Position numbers and translations under genes: made by a program. Source: Chryseobacterium glaciei (GTDB lineage Bacteria; Bacteroidota; Bacteroidia; Flavobacteriales; Weeksellaceae). From it: a stretch of DNA of 64,000 nucleotides. Under the pieces are notes generated by a model that saw only the letters and a program-made list of their open reading frames with translations, had not been told where the DNA came from and searched no databases. Shown piece after piece: positions 16,922 through 28,196 of the stretch; the stretch's first letter is position 1; each line of letters opens with the position of its first letter. The DNA lies in the NCBI RefSeq assembly GCF_001648155.1, contig NZ_CP015199.1, forward strand, positions 744,001 to 808,000, written 5' to 3'.

Positions 16922-16971
16922 TTTGTGGTTAATTTTTATGCTTAAGTTTGTGGTTAATTTTTATGTTTTAA
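16922..16971. repeat. Two tandem 25-bp direct repeats
   Basis: Two adjacent copies share TTTGTGGTTAATTTTTATG, with period 25, directly beside the REP-like unit. Confidence 0.7.
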
Positions 16972-17012
16972 TTTAAACTTAGCTTAATTATTCACTTAAA
17001 TTTTTCAACTTA

Positions 17013-18461
17013 TTATTGATTCCACCATGTTTTAAGGTTGATATTATCTCCTCCCATTTGCTGAACTGCAGTTTGATAATTGGCAGTATTCAAAACCTTT
17101 GGATTTGGAGGATACATTAATCTTTGAGGAAGATCTCCGTTATTTAAAAGTCCGCCATTGTTGGGAAGTATTGGGAAACCTGTTCTTCTTTTTTCAAACC
17201 ATTGCTGCTGGTCTACAAAGAATAAAGCAACATATTTTTGAAGATATATTTTGCTTAAAGAACCGTCATACGCCAAAACAGGATTAGCAAAATAATTAGC
17301 AGGCATCACAGCACCCCATTGTTCGATGGTTGCTTTTACCCCATTTTCATAGAAAGTCTGCGCACTTCCGGGAATAATTCCCTTGTTTGCTAATTCTGCT
17401 AAGGTGAACTGTAATTCTGCATATGGATAAATCAAAATATTTAATGGAGCTTTTGCTAAATTCTGATTCATGTTTGAAGGCTGATAATTAAATACCGTTC
17501 CGTAAGTATATCCTGATGGAGCCCCTTTATACCCAATATTTACACTTGCCAAATCTTTTGCCTGACCAAAAAACAAAGCCATTCTCGGATCATTATTTGC
17601 TTTTAAAGTTTCAACAAAAAATGCAGAAGCAGCTCTTCCTGTCGTAAAATCCTGCGGTCTGGCGATCGGAGGAAGAAGTGGGGAAACTCCGGTTACGTTT
17701 AATTTTGCAGTCTCAGCATTGCTCTGGAAAATCGGATAAACCAAAGGATTATTGATGATCTCCTGAATTCTTTCATTAACGTTTACTTCACCGTTTTTCT
17801 TTAAAATCCTTGTCAATAATCTCAATGAAAGAGAATTACAGAATTTTTTCCAGTTTATAATTCCGTTGGCATCGGATTCTGCTTTGTAAAAAAGGTCAGA
17901 ACCTGTCAGTAATTTCGTAGTAACGAAAAGTGAATTTGCGGCTTTTAAATCATTCAATAATTGAATATAAATATCTTTCTGCTTATCAAATTTCGGCTGA
18001 GAAATACCTCCATCCAAATTGGAAGCTTCTGAAAACGGAACATCACCATAAGTATCAGTAAGATTTGAGTAAACCCAAGCATTCAAAACCATTGCAATTG
18101 CCTGATAATTAACATCATTATCTCTTATTGCCGCTTTTTTCATATCACTGATCTGCATCAGCCATTTGTAGCTGTTGTTCCAAAAACCGGCACCTGTATT
18201 TTCTGTTACATAATAACGACTCAGAGAGTTTCCTTCGTTTGGAAAATCAAGAGAAACCTGCATGATATCAAATGTGAAATCGTTTGCTCTCATGTAGTTG
18301 ATTGCAGACATATTGTACTGAATCGGAACTAATAATTTTGAAGCTACAGGCTCATTGATTCTACTTTCATCAACGTTAACCTCATCTAAATTCCTGTCAC
18401 AAGAAACTGAAACAAAACCAATTCCTGTAATTAATAAAATATTTAAAAGTAATTTTTTCAT
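17013..18461 (-). CDS. SusD/RagB-family nutrient-binding lipoprotein
   Basis: A 482-residue outer-membrane lipoprotein (signal peptide ending SVSC, Cys21 lipidated). The helical TPR-like organisation and segments such as ANDFTFDIMQVSL, NSYKWLMQISDMKKAAI and NAWVYSNLTDTYGDVPFSEAS are typical of the SusD_2-like branch. It would cap the SusC channel and bind the ligand at the cell surface. It starts 11 bp after susC on the same strand, the standard susCD pairing. The ligand is not readable, but the flanking phosphoesterases point to a phosphorylated compound rather than a plain glycan. Confidence 0.92.
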   Translation of the reverse strand: MKKLLLNILLITGIGFVSVSCDRNLDEVNVDESRINEPVASKLLVPIQYNMSAINYMRANDFTFDIMQVSLDFPNEGNSLSRYYVTENTGAGFWNNSYKWLMQISDMKKAAIRDNDVNYQAIAMVLNAWVYSNLTDTYGDVPFSEASNLDGGISQPKFDKQKDIYIQLLNDLKAANSLFVTTKLLTGSDLFYKAESDANGIINWKKFCNSLSLRLLTRILKKNGEVNVNERIQEIINNPLVYPIFQSNAETAKLNVTGVSPLLPPIARPQDFTTGRAASAFFVETLKANNDPRMALFFGQAKDLASVNIGYKGAPSGYTYGTVFNYQPSNMNQNLAKAPLNILIYPYAELQFTLAELANKGIIPGSAQTFYENGVKATIEQWGAVMPANYFANPVLAYDGSLSKIYLQKYVALFFVDQQQWFEKRRTGFPILPNNGGLLNNGDLPQRLMYPPNPKVLNTANYQTAVQQMGGDNINLKTWWNQ

Positions 18462-18472
18462 GATTTTAAATT

Positions 18473-21448
18473 TTAGAATTTAACATTAAGCTGAATACCT
18501 ACCGTTCTGGCTGTCGGCAACTGCCCCATCTCAACTCCCGGAGTGATCTGGTTATCGTTAAGCGTTGCAGCTTCCGGATCAAATAATGGGAACTTCGTCC
18601 ACATCCAAAGATTTCTCCCGAATAATGCTAAAGTCAGATCTGTGATTTTAAGCTGTTCGATTACTGTTTTCGGGAAAGAATATGAAATTCTGGCATCTCT
18701 TAATTTAATGAAAGAAGTATCGAAAGTATTCGTTTCTACGTTGGCTCTTCTGTAATAATCTGCGTAATAAGCCGATGCCAACACTCCTTTTGTATTGGGA
18801 GAGAATGAACCGTCAGGATTTTGTACAACACCTGCTCCAACGATCAAACCTCCGGGGTTATCTCTTCCGATCAATGTATGCTCTAATTTCCCCTGTTCAG
18901 TCATTTTGTGGTGAGACTGTGAATACGCCATTCCTTTGTACTGACCATCAAATGAGAAACTTACCGTAATATTTTTATATCTGAATTCATTCTGAAGACC
19001 AGCTCTCCATTCCGGATATGCGTTTCCGATCTTCTTCATTTGAGTCGGTTTTGCTGTTAAGCCATCGCTCGCATTGAAAATCACCTGTCCGTCAGGAGAA
19101 TACATCAATCCATAACCATACATATCACCCAATGAACCGCCTACAAACGCGTTATAGTAAACTACTCCACCCACACTTGCCATTGTGTAAGGCTCACCAT
19201 GGAACTCTTCAGGAAGAGAAAGAATTTTATTTCTGTTCAGCGACCAGTTGGCATTTACGCTCCATGAAAAGTTTTTATTTCTAATCGGATATGTATTTAA
19301 AGTCATTTCCAGCCCTCTGTTTCTAACCTCTCCTGCGTTGATCACTCTATTGCTGTAACCCGTTTCCCACAATGTCGGAATCTTTACAATCTGATCTTTA
19401 GAATTGTTTTGATAAGCCGTTATGGAATAATTAATCCTGTTTTTAAGAAAACTGAAATCCATCCCTGCTTCCATGTTTGTAATCATGTTAGGTTTCAGAT
19501 TCGGGTTCGGATATAACGCCGGAGATTCTACAGAACCTGAAAAATCACTGTTATTATAGTATTTTATCAACATGTAAGGATCTGTATCGTTTCCGACTGT
19601 GGACCATGAAGCTCTTAATTTCCAATAATTAAATTTATCAGACGTTAACTTGAAAATATCTGAAAGAATGAACGATGTAGAAACCGATGGATAGAAGTAA
19701 GAACGGTTCTCTTGCGGAAGCGTACTGCTCCAGTCATTTCTTGCCGTAAGATCTAAGAAAGCTTTGTTTTTATATCCTAAAGTTGCCAAAGCATAGGTAC
19801 TGTTAACCTGCTTATCACTTGGTTTTGCAAATTTATTGATGTTTGAAATCCCATTTGGCATTGTATAAAGTCCCGGTTTCAGAAGTCCGTCTGCCAGATA
19901 ATCATTCATCGTGTATTCTGTGTAGCGGATATTTCCTCCGACTGATGCACTGAAATCAAAGTCATTGAATTTATTTTTATACGTAAATAAGATATCATTA
20001 TTTAAATCCATCAACCTGATATGCTGTTCTCTGTACATTCCCTGAAGGTAGTTAGCTGAACTATAAGGTCTTTTTTGGGTACGCAATTCGTTGGTCAATT
20101 CCATTCCGGATCTTACTAACACTTCGAAGTTTTTAGTAATTTTATAATTAAGGTTTACGTTTCCTGTGATGAAGTTTTTATCAACACCATTCAGCATTTC
20201 GTAAGCAATCAAATATGGATTATCGATAAACGAACTAAACGGATGTACCTGATCAACCTGATCTTTCCCTGATTTCCAAATCGGTGCGTACCAAGATAAA
20301 TCAACATTCGGATTCTGGAAGATCATGAAATATGAGATCGACTGGTTGCTGTAACCCGTTGCAGGCAAGTTGTCACTCTTCGTCTTATTGTAATTAAATT
20401 TAATTCCAATTTTTAATTTTTCACTTAATTTATGATCAACTGAAAAAGCTGCATTAAATCTGTCGAAACCCGTGTTTGGCATCATCCATTCATTCTTTAA
20501 ATAGGTTAAAGATGACCTGAAAGATGTTGTTTCGTTCGAAGATTCTAATGAAATATTGTTTGAGAACGTAGTTCCTGTTTTCCAGAAACCTTTGATATTG
20601 TCTTTGTAAGGCTGCCACAATTGTCTTGTTGCACTTTGACCTTCTGTTTTCGGATCATATTGGAAAAAATACTGTCCCGCGAATTTCGGTCCGAAAGCAC
20701 TACTTGTTCCACCAGTATTAAGTCCGTCTGCCGAAACCTGATAAGAATAAAAATAATTTCCGCTGGCGTCTTTCTGCATTGTTCCCTGCCCGTATTCGTA
20801 CTGATAATCCGGCCATTTCAAGACGGTATCGTAACTTGAATAAGAATTTAAAGAAACCTGTATTTTTCCGTTCTTGCTTTTTCCGGATTTTGTGGTGATC
20901 ATGATTGCTCCACCTGCTCCTCTGGAACCGTATAAAGCGGATGCTGTAGAACCTTTTAAGACCGTAATAGATTCAATATCATCAGGGTTGACTGTATTGA
21001 TTCCGTTTCCGTAGTCGATTGGTAAATCTGCTTTGGAACCTGCTCCATAAGCCGAAAAACCTGTTCCTGTTGTATTATTATTCATCGGAACACCGTCTAT
21101 AACGATAAGAGCGTTATTTTCACTCGCATTCATGGAAATATCACCACGCAATTTGATGGTAGAACTTCCCAAAGGCCCGGCTCCTGCTGTCTGAATTTTC
21201 AGACCGGCAACCCTTCCTTCCAATGCCTGTGACCAGTTATTGTTCTGAGTTCTTAATAATTCTTCGGACTTAATGGTTTCGGCAACATATCCCAAAGATC
21301 TGTCTTGTCTTTTGATACCTAAAGCCGTTACCACAACCTCGTCAATGTTTTTAATAGTGTCTCTTTTAGCTTTCTCCTGAGCCGTCAGACTGACACTGAC
21401 GAGCCCGAGCAGTGACAAAACCAACAACTTTTGTGTCTCTTTACGCAT
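18473..21448 (-). CDS. SusC/RagA-family TonB-linked outer membrane protein
   Basis: A 991-residue TonB-dependent transporter. Signal peptide ends LTAQ; the TonB-box-like stretch IDEVVVTALG is near residue 35. The plug follows (RVAGLKIQTAGAGPLGSSTIKLRG...ALIVIDGVPMNN...LKGSTASALYGSRGAGGAIMITTKSG), with the SusC signature; the rest is the 22-strand barrel ending in a terminal Phe (IQLNVKF). It lacks the N-terminal carboxypeptidase-like domain common in SusC proteins. It heads the susC-susD pair and, with the downstream phosphoesterase, probably imports a phosphorylated organic compound. Confidence 0.93.
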   Translation of the reverse strand: MRKETQKLLVLSLLGLVSVSLTAQEKAKRDTIKNIDEVVVTALGIKRQDRSLGYVAETIKSEELLRTQNNNWSQALEGRVAGLKIQTAGAGPLGSSTIKLRGDISMNASENNALIVIDGVPMNNNTTGTGFSAYGAGSKADLPIDYGNGINTVNPDDIESITVLKGSTASALYGSRGAGGAIMITTKSGKSKNGKIQVSLNSYSSYDTVLKWPDYQYEYGQGTMQKDASGNYFYSYQVSADGLNTGGTSSAFGPKFAGQYFFQYDPKTEGQSATRQLWQPYKDNIKGFWKTGTTFSNNISLESSNETTSFRSSLTYLKNEWMMPNTGFDRFNAAFSVDHKLSEKLKIGIKFNYNKTKSDNLPATGYSNQSISYFMIFQNPNVDLSWYAPIWKSGKDQVDQVHPFSSFIDNPYLIAYEMLNGVDKNFITGNVNLNYKITKNFEVLVRSGMELTNELRTQKRPYSSANYLQGMYREQHIRLMDLNNDILFTYKNKFNDFDFSASVGGNIRYTEYTMNDYLADGLLKPGLYTMPNGISNINKFAKPSDKQVNSTYALATLGYKNKAFLDLTARNDWSSTLPQENRSYFYPSVSTSFILSDIFKLTSDKFNYWKLRASWSTVGNDTDPYMLIKYYNNSDFSGSVESPALYPNPNLKPNMITNMEAGMDFSFLKNRINYSITAYQNNSKDQIVKIPTLWETGYSNRVINAGEVRNRGLEMTLNTYPIRNKNFSWSVNANWSLNRNKILSLPEEFHGEPYTMASVGGVVYYNAFVGGSLGDMYGYGLMYSPDGQVIFNASDGLTAKPTQMKKIGNAYPEWRAGLQNEFRYKNITVSFSFDGQYKGMAYSQSHHKMTEQGKLEHTLIGRDNPGGLIVGAGVVQNPDGSFSPNTKGVLASAYYADYYRRANVETNTFDTSFIKLRDARISYSFPKTVIEQLKITDLTLALFGRNLWMWTKFPLFDPEAATLNDNQITPGVEMGQLPTARTVGIQLNVKF

Positions 21449-21465
21449 ATCCTTTTTTGTTTGCG

Positions 21466-21473
21466 CAAAATTA
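21466..21473 (-). promoter_or_regulatory. -7 element for susC
   Basis: TAATTTTG on the minus strand lies 18 bp before the susC ATG and matches TAnnTTTG. The nearest upstream TTG is 26 bp away, wider than usual. Confidence 0.45.
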
Positions 21474-21724
21474 GACCGACATTATGATTACGATCTTAAC
21501 AAGACTTTAACATTTATTAAAGAATTATTAAACAAAATATTAATTTATGATTAACAAAAATCACATTCGTTTGGTTAACAACATATTGAATAATTAAGCA
21601 CTTTTAATATGAATAGCATACTATATTCACTTATCTTCATTGTCCTTTTTTGATATAATAAATTTCCCTTTATTAAAAAGCTTTTTGAGTGTTTAATTTT
21701 TAACTAAATTGATATAAAAAACAA
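21474..21724. other. AT-rich intergenic region upstream of susC
   Basis: Apart from the -7 element at its left border and the terminator at its right border I see no gene or repeat here. It should contain the susC regulatory region. Confidence 0.4.
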
Positions 21725-21752
21725 AAACCTGCCTCAAAAAAGAGACAGGTTG
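21725..21752 (-). terminator. Terminator of the GDPD gene
   Basis: AACCTGCCTC (21726-21735) and GAGACAGGTT (21742-21751) pair with one mismatch; on the minus strand the stem is followed by TTTTGTTTTTT. Confidence 0.8.
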
Positions 21753-21833
21753 ATTGGTATTAAGATCATTAAGAATATCAAGTTAAGCTTTATTTTCGGG
21801 AAAATCTGCTTAACACTTAACCTTAATAAAGAA

Positions 21834-22580
21834 TTACTTATTTTTTAATTGATCAGGAATATTTGTAGTGATAAAACCGATTCCCTGAGCTTTTAATTTG
21901 TCATAAACCGCTGCGTCATTTACCGTCCAAGAATTGGTGATTAAACCTAATGCTTTAGCTTCAGAAATCCATGTTGGGTTTTTATCGAAAATGCTGTAAT
22001 GGTAATCGATTCCGTCTAAACCTTCTTTTTTGATCTGTTCAGGCGACAATTCTCCGTTCAGATATTGCACTTTAAATGTAGGTGCCAATTTTTTGATTTC
22101 TTTACAGATATTTAAGCTGAAAGAAATGAATTCACTTTGAGATTCCAGCTTCATATCTTTAATCATTTTGATCGTTTTCGCTGTCAGTTCATCTTCTTTT
22201 TCTTTTGTCTTATCAGGCTTGATCTCAACAATCAGCTTCAACGATTTGTCTTTTTTTCCTTGCTTTAAATAATCTTTTAAAGTCGGGAAATTTTCACCGT
22301 TTGATAATTTCTCTTTTTCTAAATCTTTGAAAGTAGTTTCAGAAATTTCCATTTTTGCATGATGCTCATCATGATTGATGACCAAAACACCGTCTTTCGT
22401 CATTCTTACATCAAACTCAGCTCCATAAATTTTTAAATTCTGGGCATTTTCTAATGATTTAATTGAATTTTCCGTTGTCGGAGGTTGCGTCTGCCAATAA
22501 CCTCTGTGTGCGATAATCTGGGTTTGTGCCTTCATTGAAACTGTGCTTAAAACTGCTAACCCTAAGATAAAATTTTTCAT
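21834..22580 (-). CDS. Secreted glycerophosphodiester phosphodiesterase
   Basis: A 248-residue exported enzyme (signal peptide MKNFILGLAVLSTVSMKAQ). The GDPD TIM-barrel begins with IIAHRGYWQTQPPTTENSI, which holds the catalytic His-Arg and the Glu of the TEN motif; AEFDVRMTKDGVLVINHDEHH supplies metal ligands and the second catalytic His. LKLIVEIKPD is the third active-site segment. It should split deacylated phospholipids into glycerol-3-phosphate and an alcohol. It lies between a TonB receptor and susCD on the same strand, consistent with scavenging phosphorus from phospholipid headgroups. Confidence 0.92.
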   Translation of the reverse strand: MKNFILGLAVLSTVSMKAQTQIIAHRGYWQTQPPTTENSIKSLENAQNLKIYGAEFDVRMTKDGVLVINHDEHHAKMEISETTFKDLEKEKLSNGENFPTLKDYLKQGKKDKSLKLIVEIKPDKTKEKEDELTAKTIKMIKDMKLESQSEFISFSLNICKEIKKLAPTFKVQYLNGELSPEQIKKEGLDGIDYHYSIFDKNPTWISEAKALGLITNSWTVNDAAVYDKLKAQGIGFITTNIPDQLKNK

Positions 22581-22639
22581 AATATAATTAGATATTAATA
22601 TTAAAAAGCCGTGAGACTTTTAGATAAAGGTAATAATTT

Positions 22640-22752
22640 TAAAAGTGAATGATCAATGGTCAATGGTGAATTAACTTCGTTGTCAATTTTAAAAGTAAAT
22701 GTTTTATAATTAACAATTGACTTGTAAAGCAAAATTGACCATTCACCGTTTA
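22640..22752. repeat. Imperfect inverted repeat between GDPD and TonB receptor genes
   Basis: GTGAATGATCAATGGTCAAT on the left is mirrored by the complement of AATTGACCATTCACCGTTT on the right (ending 22752). No convincing ORF is present. It resembles the other small palindromic elements in the window. Confidence 0.55.
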
Positions 22753-22760
22753 TTTTTTGT

Positions 22761-25700
22761 TTAGAAACTATACTTTGCTCCAATCTGAATTTGGTATGGA
22801 TTTCCTGATAAAGGTGCTAAACCACTGGTATTTTTAGAATACACAAATTGTTTTGTAATCGGGTCAAACTTGTCAATTCTGTACAATGCCGTGTTTCCGT
22901 ATGATTTGTTTACGCCCCATTCTTTGTTAAGTAAATTCGCTAGGTTAAAAATATCAACCGAAAGTTCAAATGCTCCGATTTTATCAAATTTTATTTTTTT
23001 CGCTACACGAATATCCCAAACTCCATAGAAACCGTTTTTACCACCATTTCTTTCTGCAATATTGTTATTGTAATCGGTAATGTAATTTTTTAACGCTTTT
23101 CCAACTTCTGGATCATCAAGCAAAGGCTGAGTAAGATTCGGGAAAATATACGCCAAATCATTAGTATCAACGAAATCTCCATTAATGTTACCTCCGGAAG
23201 TAAGAGAGAAACGCGTTCCCCCAATTCCTGAATATCTTAAACCTATTGTAAATCCTGCGATCGTTGGTGAGTTACCATACAACACGACTTTATTACGGAA
23301 CTGATTATCCGAATACGTCATTCTTAAATCTCTCGGATCGCTCTGAACAAGTGTAGACAATGTCGCTGAATTCGCTACGTTTCCGTTGTAAGAAGTATTG
23401 TCCTTAATATCAGACCATGTGTAACTTGCGGTAATTTCTCCGTCTCTCCAATAACGGTAACTTGTGTCAACCACAAATGAGAACTGATTTACCTTACCGT
23501 CACTTACAAGTTCCAGAACTCTTCCGAAGTTTTTGTTGATTCTTCCCTCTTTCCAATCAATTTTTCCATTTGTAGGATTTATTGTGCTCACAGGGACAAA
23601 TACTCCTCTTCCACCTTCATTATCCAGCGTGAATAAAGGATTTACCTTCATGTTTCTGTCATAATAGAAATAATTGTTTCTTCCCAAAGCCATATATCCT
23701 GCAACTCCCGCTCTGAATCTTTCATTAAAGAAATGAGTATAAGAAATATTTGCTTTATAAACGATCGGGATTTTAGCATCTTCTCCTGTATAATTTATTG
23801 TTGGAAGCTGATATTGAGCAAGTTTAGGAACTGTTCCGTAATCATTTCTATAACTTACAAAATCAGGAGTCAAGCCAATTTTTGAAGGATTCTCATCTAC
23901 TGTTGCAAAATGCTTCCCATCAAAAACCAAGTTATTAATAACCATATAATTATTAATGTCAGAAGAGAAAATTCCGGCTCCGAATTTCAAGAAATCTTTA
24001 TTTCCTTCATTAATATTCCACTCAAACTGAAATCTTGGCTGGATAATGAATGATTTGATCTGATTATCGGTTCTGATTCCCATTTCATCAAGTAACTTTT
24101 GGTTAAGTTCAGCTTTCGGATAACCTCCATAATCTAGTCTTAAACCAGCCATTAAATCCAGACCTTTTGCAATTTTAGTCTGAATTTGCCCATAAATACC
24201 AATATTCCAGATATTAGATCTTACAGAAGTATCATCCACCAAAGGAACTTCTCTGTAAAATCTGTTTGAAACAAGGTTATTAAAATTGGTTAACCCATCA
24301 AAATGAAATCTTCCGTTAACCTCACTTCCATATATTGATTTTGAACCGGTGTACATCAAATCTGCACCGAAAGTATATTTAATTTTATCTGTGTTGTAAT
24401 ATAAGTTGTCCACAATCTGAAAAACATTATTCTTAAAACCCTCCTGCGCAAAACGATGTCCTCCAAACTGAATACTTGTCGTTGGCTTATTTTTATCATC
24501 AATAACCGATTGCACACGCTCTACAATCCCTCTAGGAACCGGATGCCCCAACTGATCATTCTGATAACTGTCCTGGAAAGTATATAAATATTGTGCTTTT
24601 AATTCGTTGGTTACATTAGGTTTTAAGTTTGATCTCAACGTTAATAACAAACTGTTGTCTAAGTTTTTATCATTCGCATAAGATTCAAAGAAATTGATCG
24701 CTGTGTTATCAGTTAATCCGTTTTTATTTAAATCGTAAGTAAAGTTATTCCTTATGGTTAACAAGTTTTTAGGGTTAATCTGCCAGTCTAAACGTAAAAA
24801 TCCTGCATCAGAATTTCTTACTTTATCAAAAGTTCCGAATTGTGGCGAGTTTCCAATACCATATTTTGCTCTTCCGATGTCTAAAACCTGGTTAAGCGTT
24901 TCATTCGTAACCCCAAATCTTAACGCATCTTCTTTAGATTGAACATCCGCAATCACCAACGGTCTTGAATCCAATTGATGATCCCAAGCTACAAAAAAGT
25001 GTAATTTATTTTTAATAATTGGCCCTCCCAATGAAAATCCGAACTGAGACGTTGAGAAGTCATTCGTTCTTTTATTTCCTCTGATATCATACGGACTTGA
25101 AAGCCAATTTGTTCTCAAATATTCCCAAGCGCTTCCTGAAAATTTGTTCGTTCCAGATTTTGTAACAGCACTTACCGTTCCTCCTCCACTTCTTCCCAGC
25201 GTAACGTCGTATTGGTTGGTTGTAATTTTAAATTCACGAACAGCTTCAATCGAGATTGAAAAAGGTGCACCGCTTCGGCTTGTTGTAGCTCCCGCTGATG
25301 TTGGGTTTTTCGCGGTCATACCGTCGATCGTAAAGTTGGTAGAAGATCCTAACTGTCCGGATAAATTTCCTCCTTTTCCACTTAATGGAGAAAGTTCTGT
25401 AAGGTTAGTGAAATTTCTTCCATTCACTGGTAAAATCCCGATATTTTTAGCAGAAATGGCTGTTGCAGCTCCTAAGTTTCCGATTTTATTTTTCAGGTTT
25501 CCTGTGATGACAACTTCTTCGATGTTTTTTTCTCTATTTGCCAAATCAACATTTACCGTCACCTGATCACCAAAATTCACCGTGTAGCCTTCTTTTTTCT
25601 CATCATTAACGATCACCGTGTAAGGTCCGCCAAGAGGAATTTCTTTAAAAATGTACTCTCCTTTTGAGTTGGTTTCGGTTTCCGTTCTGAAACCTGTGGA

Positions 25701-25850
25701 CTCATTTACGATCGTTACTTTTACTTTCTCCTGAGCGCTGTTTCCGGCATTAATAACCTTTCCAACAATAGATGCCTGCGTGGTTTGTGCATACGCAAGC
25801 GTCCCAAAGCTCAAAAACAATAACCCTAATACAATCTTTACTTTTTTCAT
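22761..25850 (-). CDS. Oar-like TonB-dependent receptor with carboxypeptidase-regulatory domain
   Basis: A 1029-residue outer-membrane receptor. Signal peptide ends AYAQ; residues about 25-110 are a carboxypeptidase-like Ig domain (ASIVGKVINAGNSAQEKVKVTIVNE...SKGEYIFKEIPLGG). The TonB box IEEVVITG is near 115, then the plug (GRNFTNLTELSPLSG...FTIDGMTAKN...VREFKITTNQYDVTLGRSGGGTVSAVTKSGTNKFSGSAWEYLR) with the Oar signature of a flexible Gly-rich loop. The barrel ends with a terminal Phe (IQIGAKYSF). Oar-type receptors carry proteins or lipids and are often co-encoded with phosphatases. It is divergent from ligA. Confidence 0.92.
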   Translation of the reverse strand: MKKVKIVLGLLFLSFGTLAYAQTTQASIVGKVINAGNSAQEKVKVTIVNESTGFRTETETNSKGEYIFKEIPLGGPYTVIVNDEKKEGYTVNFGDQVTVNVDLANREKNIEEVVITGNLKNKIGNLGAATAISAKNIGILPVNGRNFTNLTELSPLSGKGGNLSGQLGSSTNFTIDGMTAKNPTSAGATTSRSGAPFSISIEAVREFKITTNQYDVTLGRSGGGTVSAVTKSGTNKFSGSAWEYLRTNWLSSPYDIRGNKRTNDFSTSQFGFSLGGPIIKNKLHFFVAWDHQLDSRPLVIADVQSKEDALRFGVTNETLNQVLDIGRAKYGIGNSPQFGTFDKVRNSDAGFLRLDWQINPKNLLTIRNNFTYDLNKNGLTDNTAINFFESYANDKNLDNSLLLTLRSNLKPNVTNELKAQYLYTFQDSYQNDQLGHPVPRGIVERVQSVIDDKNKPTTSIQFGGHRFAQEGFKNNVFQIVDNLYYNTDKIKYTFGADLMYTGSKSIYGSEVNGRFHFDGLTNFNNLVSNRFYREVPLVDDTSVRSNIWNIGIYGQIQTKIAKGLDLMAGLRLDYGGYPKAELNQKLLDEMGIRTDNQIKSFIIQPRFQFEWNINEGNKDFLKFGAGIFSSDINNYMVINNLVFDGKHFATVDENPSKIGLTPDFVSYRNDYGTVPKLAQYQLPTINYTGEDAKIPIVYKANISYTHFFNERFRAGVAGYMALGRNNYFYYDRNMKVNPLFTLDNEGGRGVFVPVSTINPTNGKIDWKEGRINKNFGRVLELVSDGKVNQFSFVVDTSYRYWRDGEITASYTWSDIKDNTSYNGNVANSATLSTLVQSDPRDLRMTYSDNQFRNKVVLYGNSPTIAGFTIGLRYSGIGGTRFSLTSGGNINGDFVDTNDLAYIFPNLTQPLLDDPEVGKALKNYITDYNNNIAERNGGKNGFYGVWDIRVAKKIKFDKIGAFELSVDIFNLANLLNKEWGVNKSYGNTALYRIDKFDPITKQFVYSKNTSGLAPLSGNPYQIQIGAKYSF

Positions 25851-25868
25851 ATCTTCAAATTAGCTGTG

Positions 25869-25876
25869 CAAAGCTA
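25869..25876 (-). promoter_or_regulatory. -7 element for the Oar-like receptor
   Basis: TAGCTTTG on the minus strand, 19 bp before the ATG, matches TAnnTTTG. A TTTGC lies only 15 bp further upstream, shorter than usual. Confidence 0.5.
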
Positions 25877-26058
25877 CCTTGACTTTAGGAGCAAAGTGTT
25901 TAACAGAATTTTAACATTTTTGTAATTAAATTAGAACATTATGTTAACTTAGTTTAAACATAAATTTTATCCTATACACAATCAATCTGTTGGAATATGT
26001 TACGCGATATTAACTTTCTCACCATATTTAATTGTCTTATTTTTTTAAATGCAATTAG

Positions 26059-28098
<2,040 letters not shown>

Positions 28099-28123
28099 AA
28101 TCATTGAAAATATTTAACATAAT

Positions 28124-28158
28124 AAGCCATTGAGATTTACTTTCAATGGCTTATTTTT
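28124..28158 (+). terminator. Terminator of ligA, overlapping next promoter
   Basis: AAGCCATTGA (28124-28133) pairs perfectly with TCAATGGCTT (28143-28152), followed by ATTTTTG. The T-run is also the -7 element of the next gene. Confidence 0.8.
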
Positions 28159-28159
28159 G
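28130..28159 (+). promoter_or_regulatory. Promoter of the first LRR-T9SS gene
   Basis: TTG (28130-28132), 19 bp spacer, TATTTTTG (28152-28159): a full match to the Bacteroidota consensus, 38 bp before the ATG. It is embedded in the ligA terminator hairpin. Confidence 0.75.
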
Positions 28160-28196
28160 CCACTTAATTAAAAAAATAACTACTAACTAATAATAC

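Noticed and set aside
16922..16971. Possible CRISPR-like tandem repeat
   Set aside because: Only two adjacent copies with no unique spacers, so it is a simple tandem duplication.
22601..22783. 60-residue minus-strand ORF
   Set aside because: It is formed by the inverted repeat at 22640-22752 and overlaps the end of the TonB receptor.
25144..25566. 140-residue plus-strand ORF
   Set aside because: Antisense to the plug domain of the Oar-like receptor, which is strongly supported.
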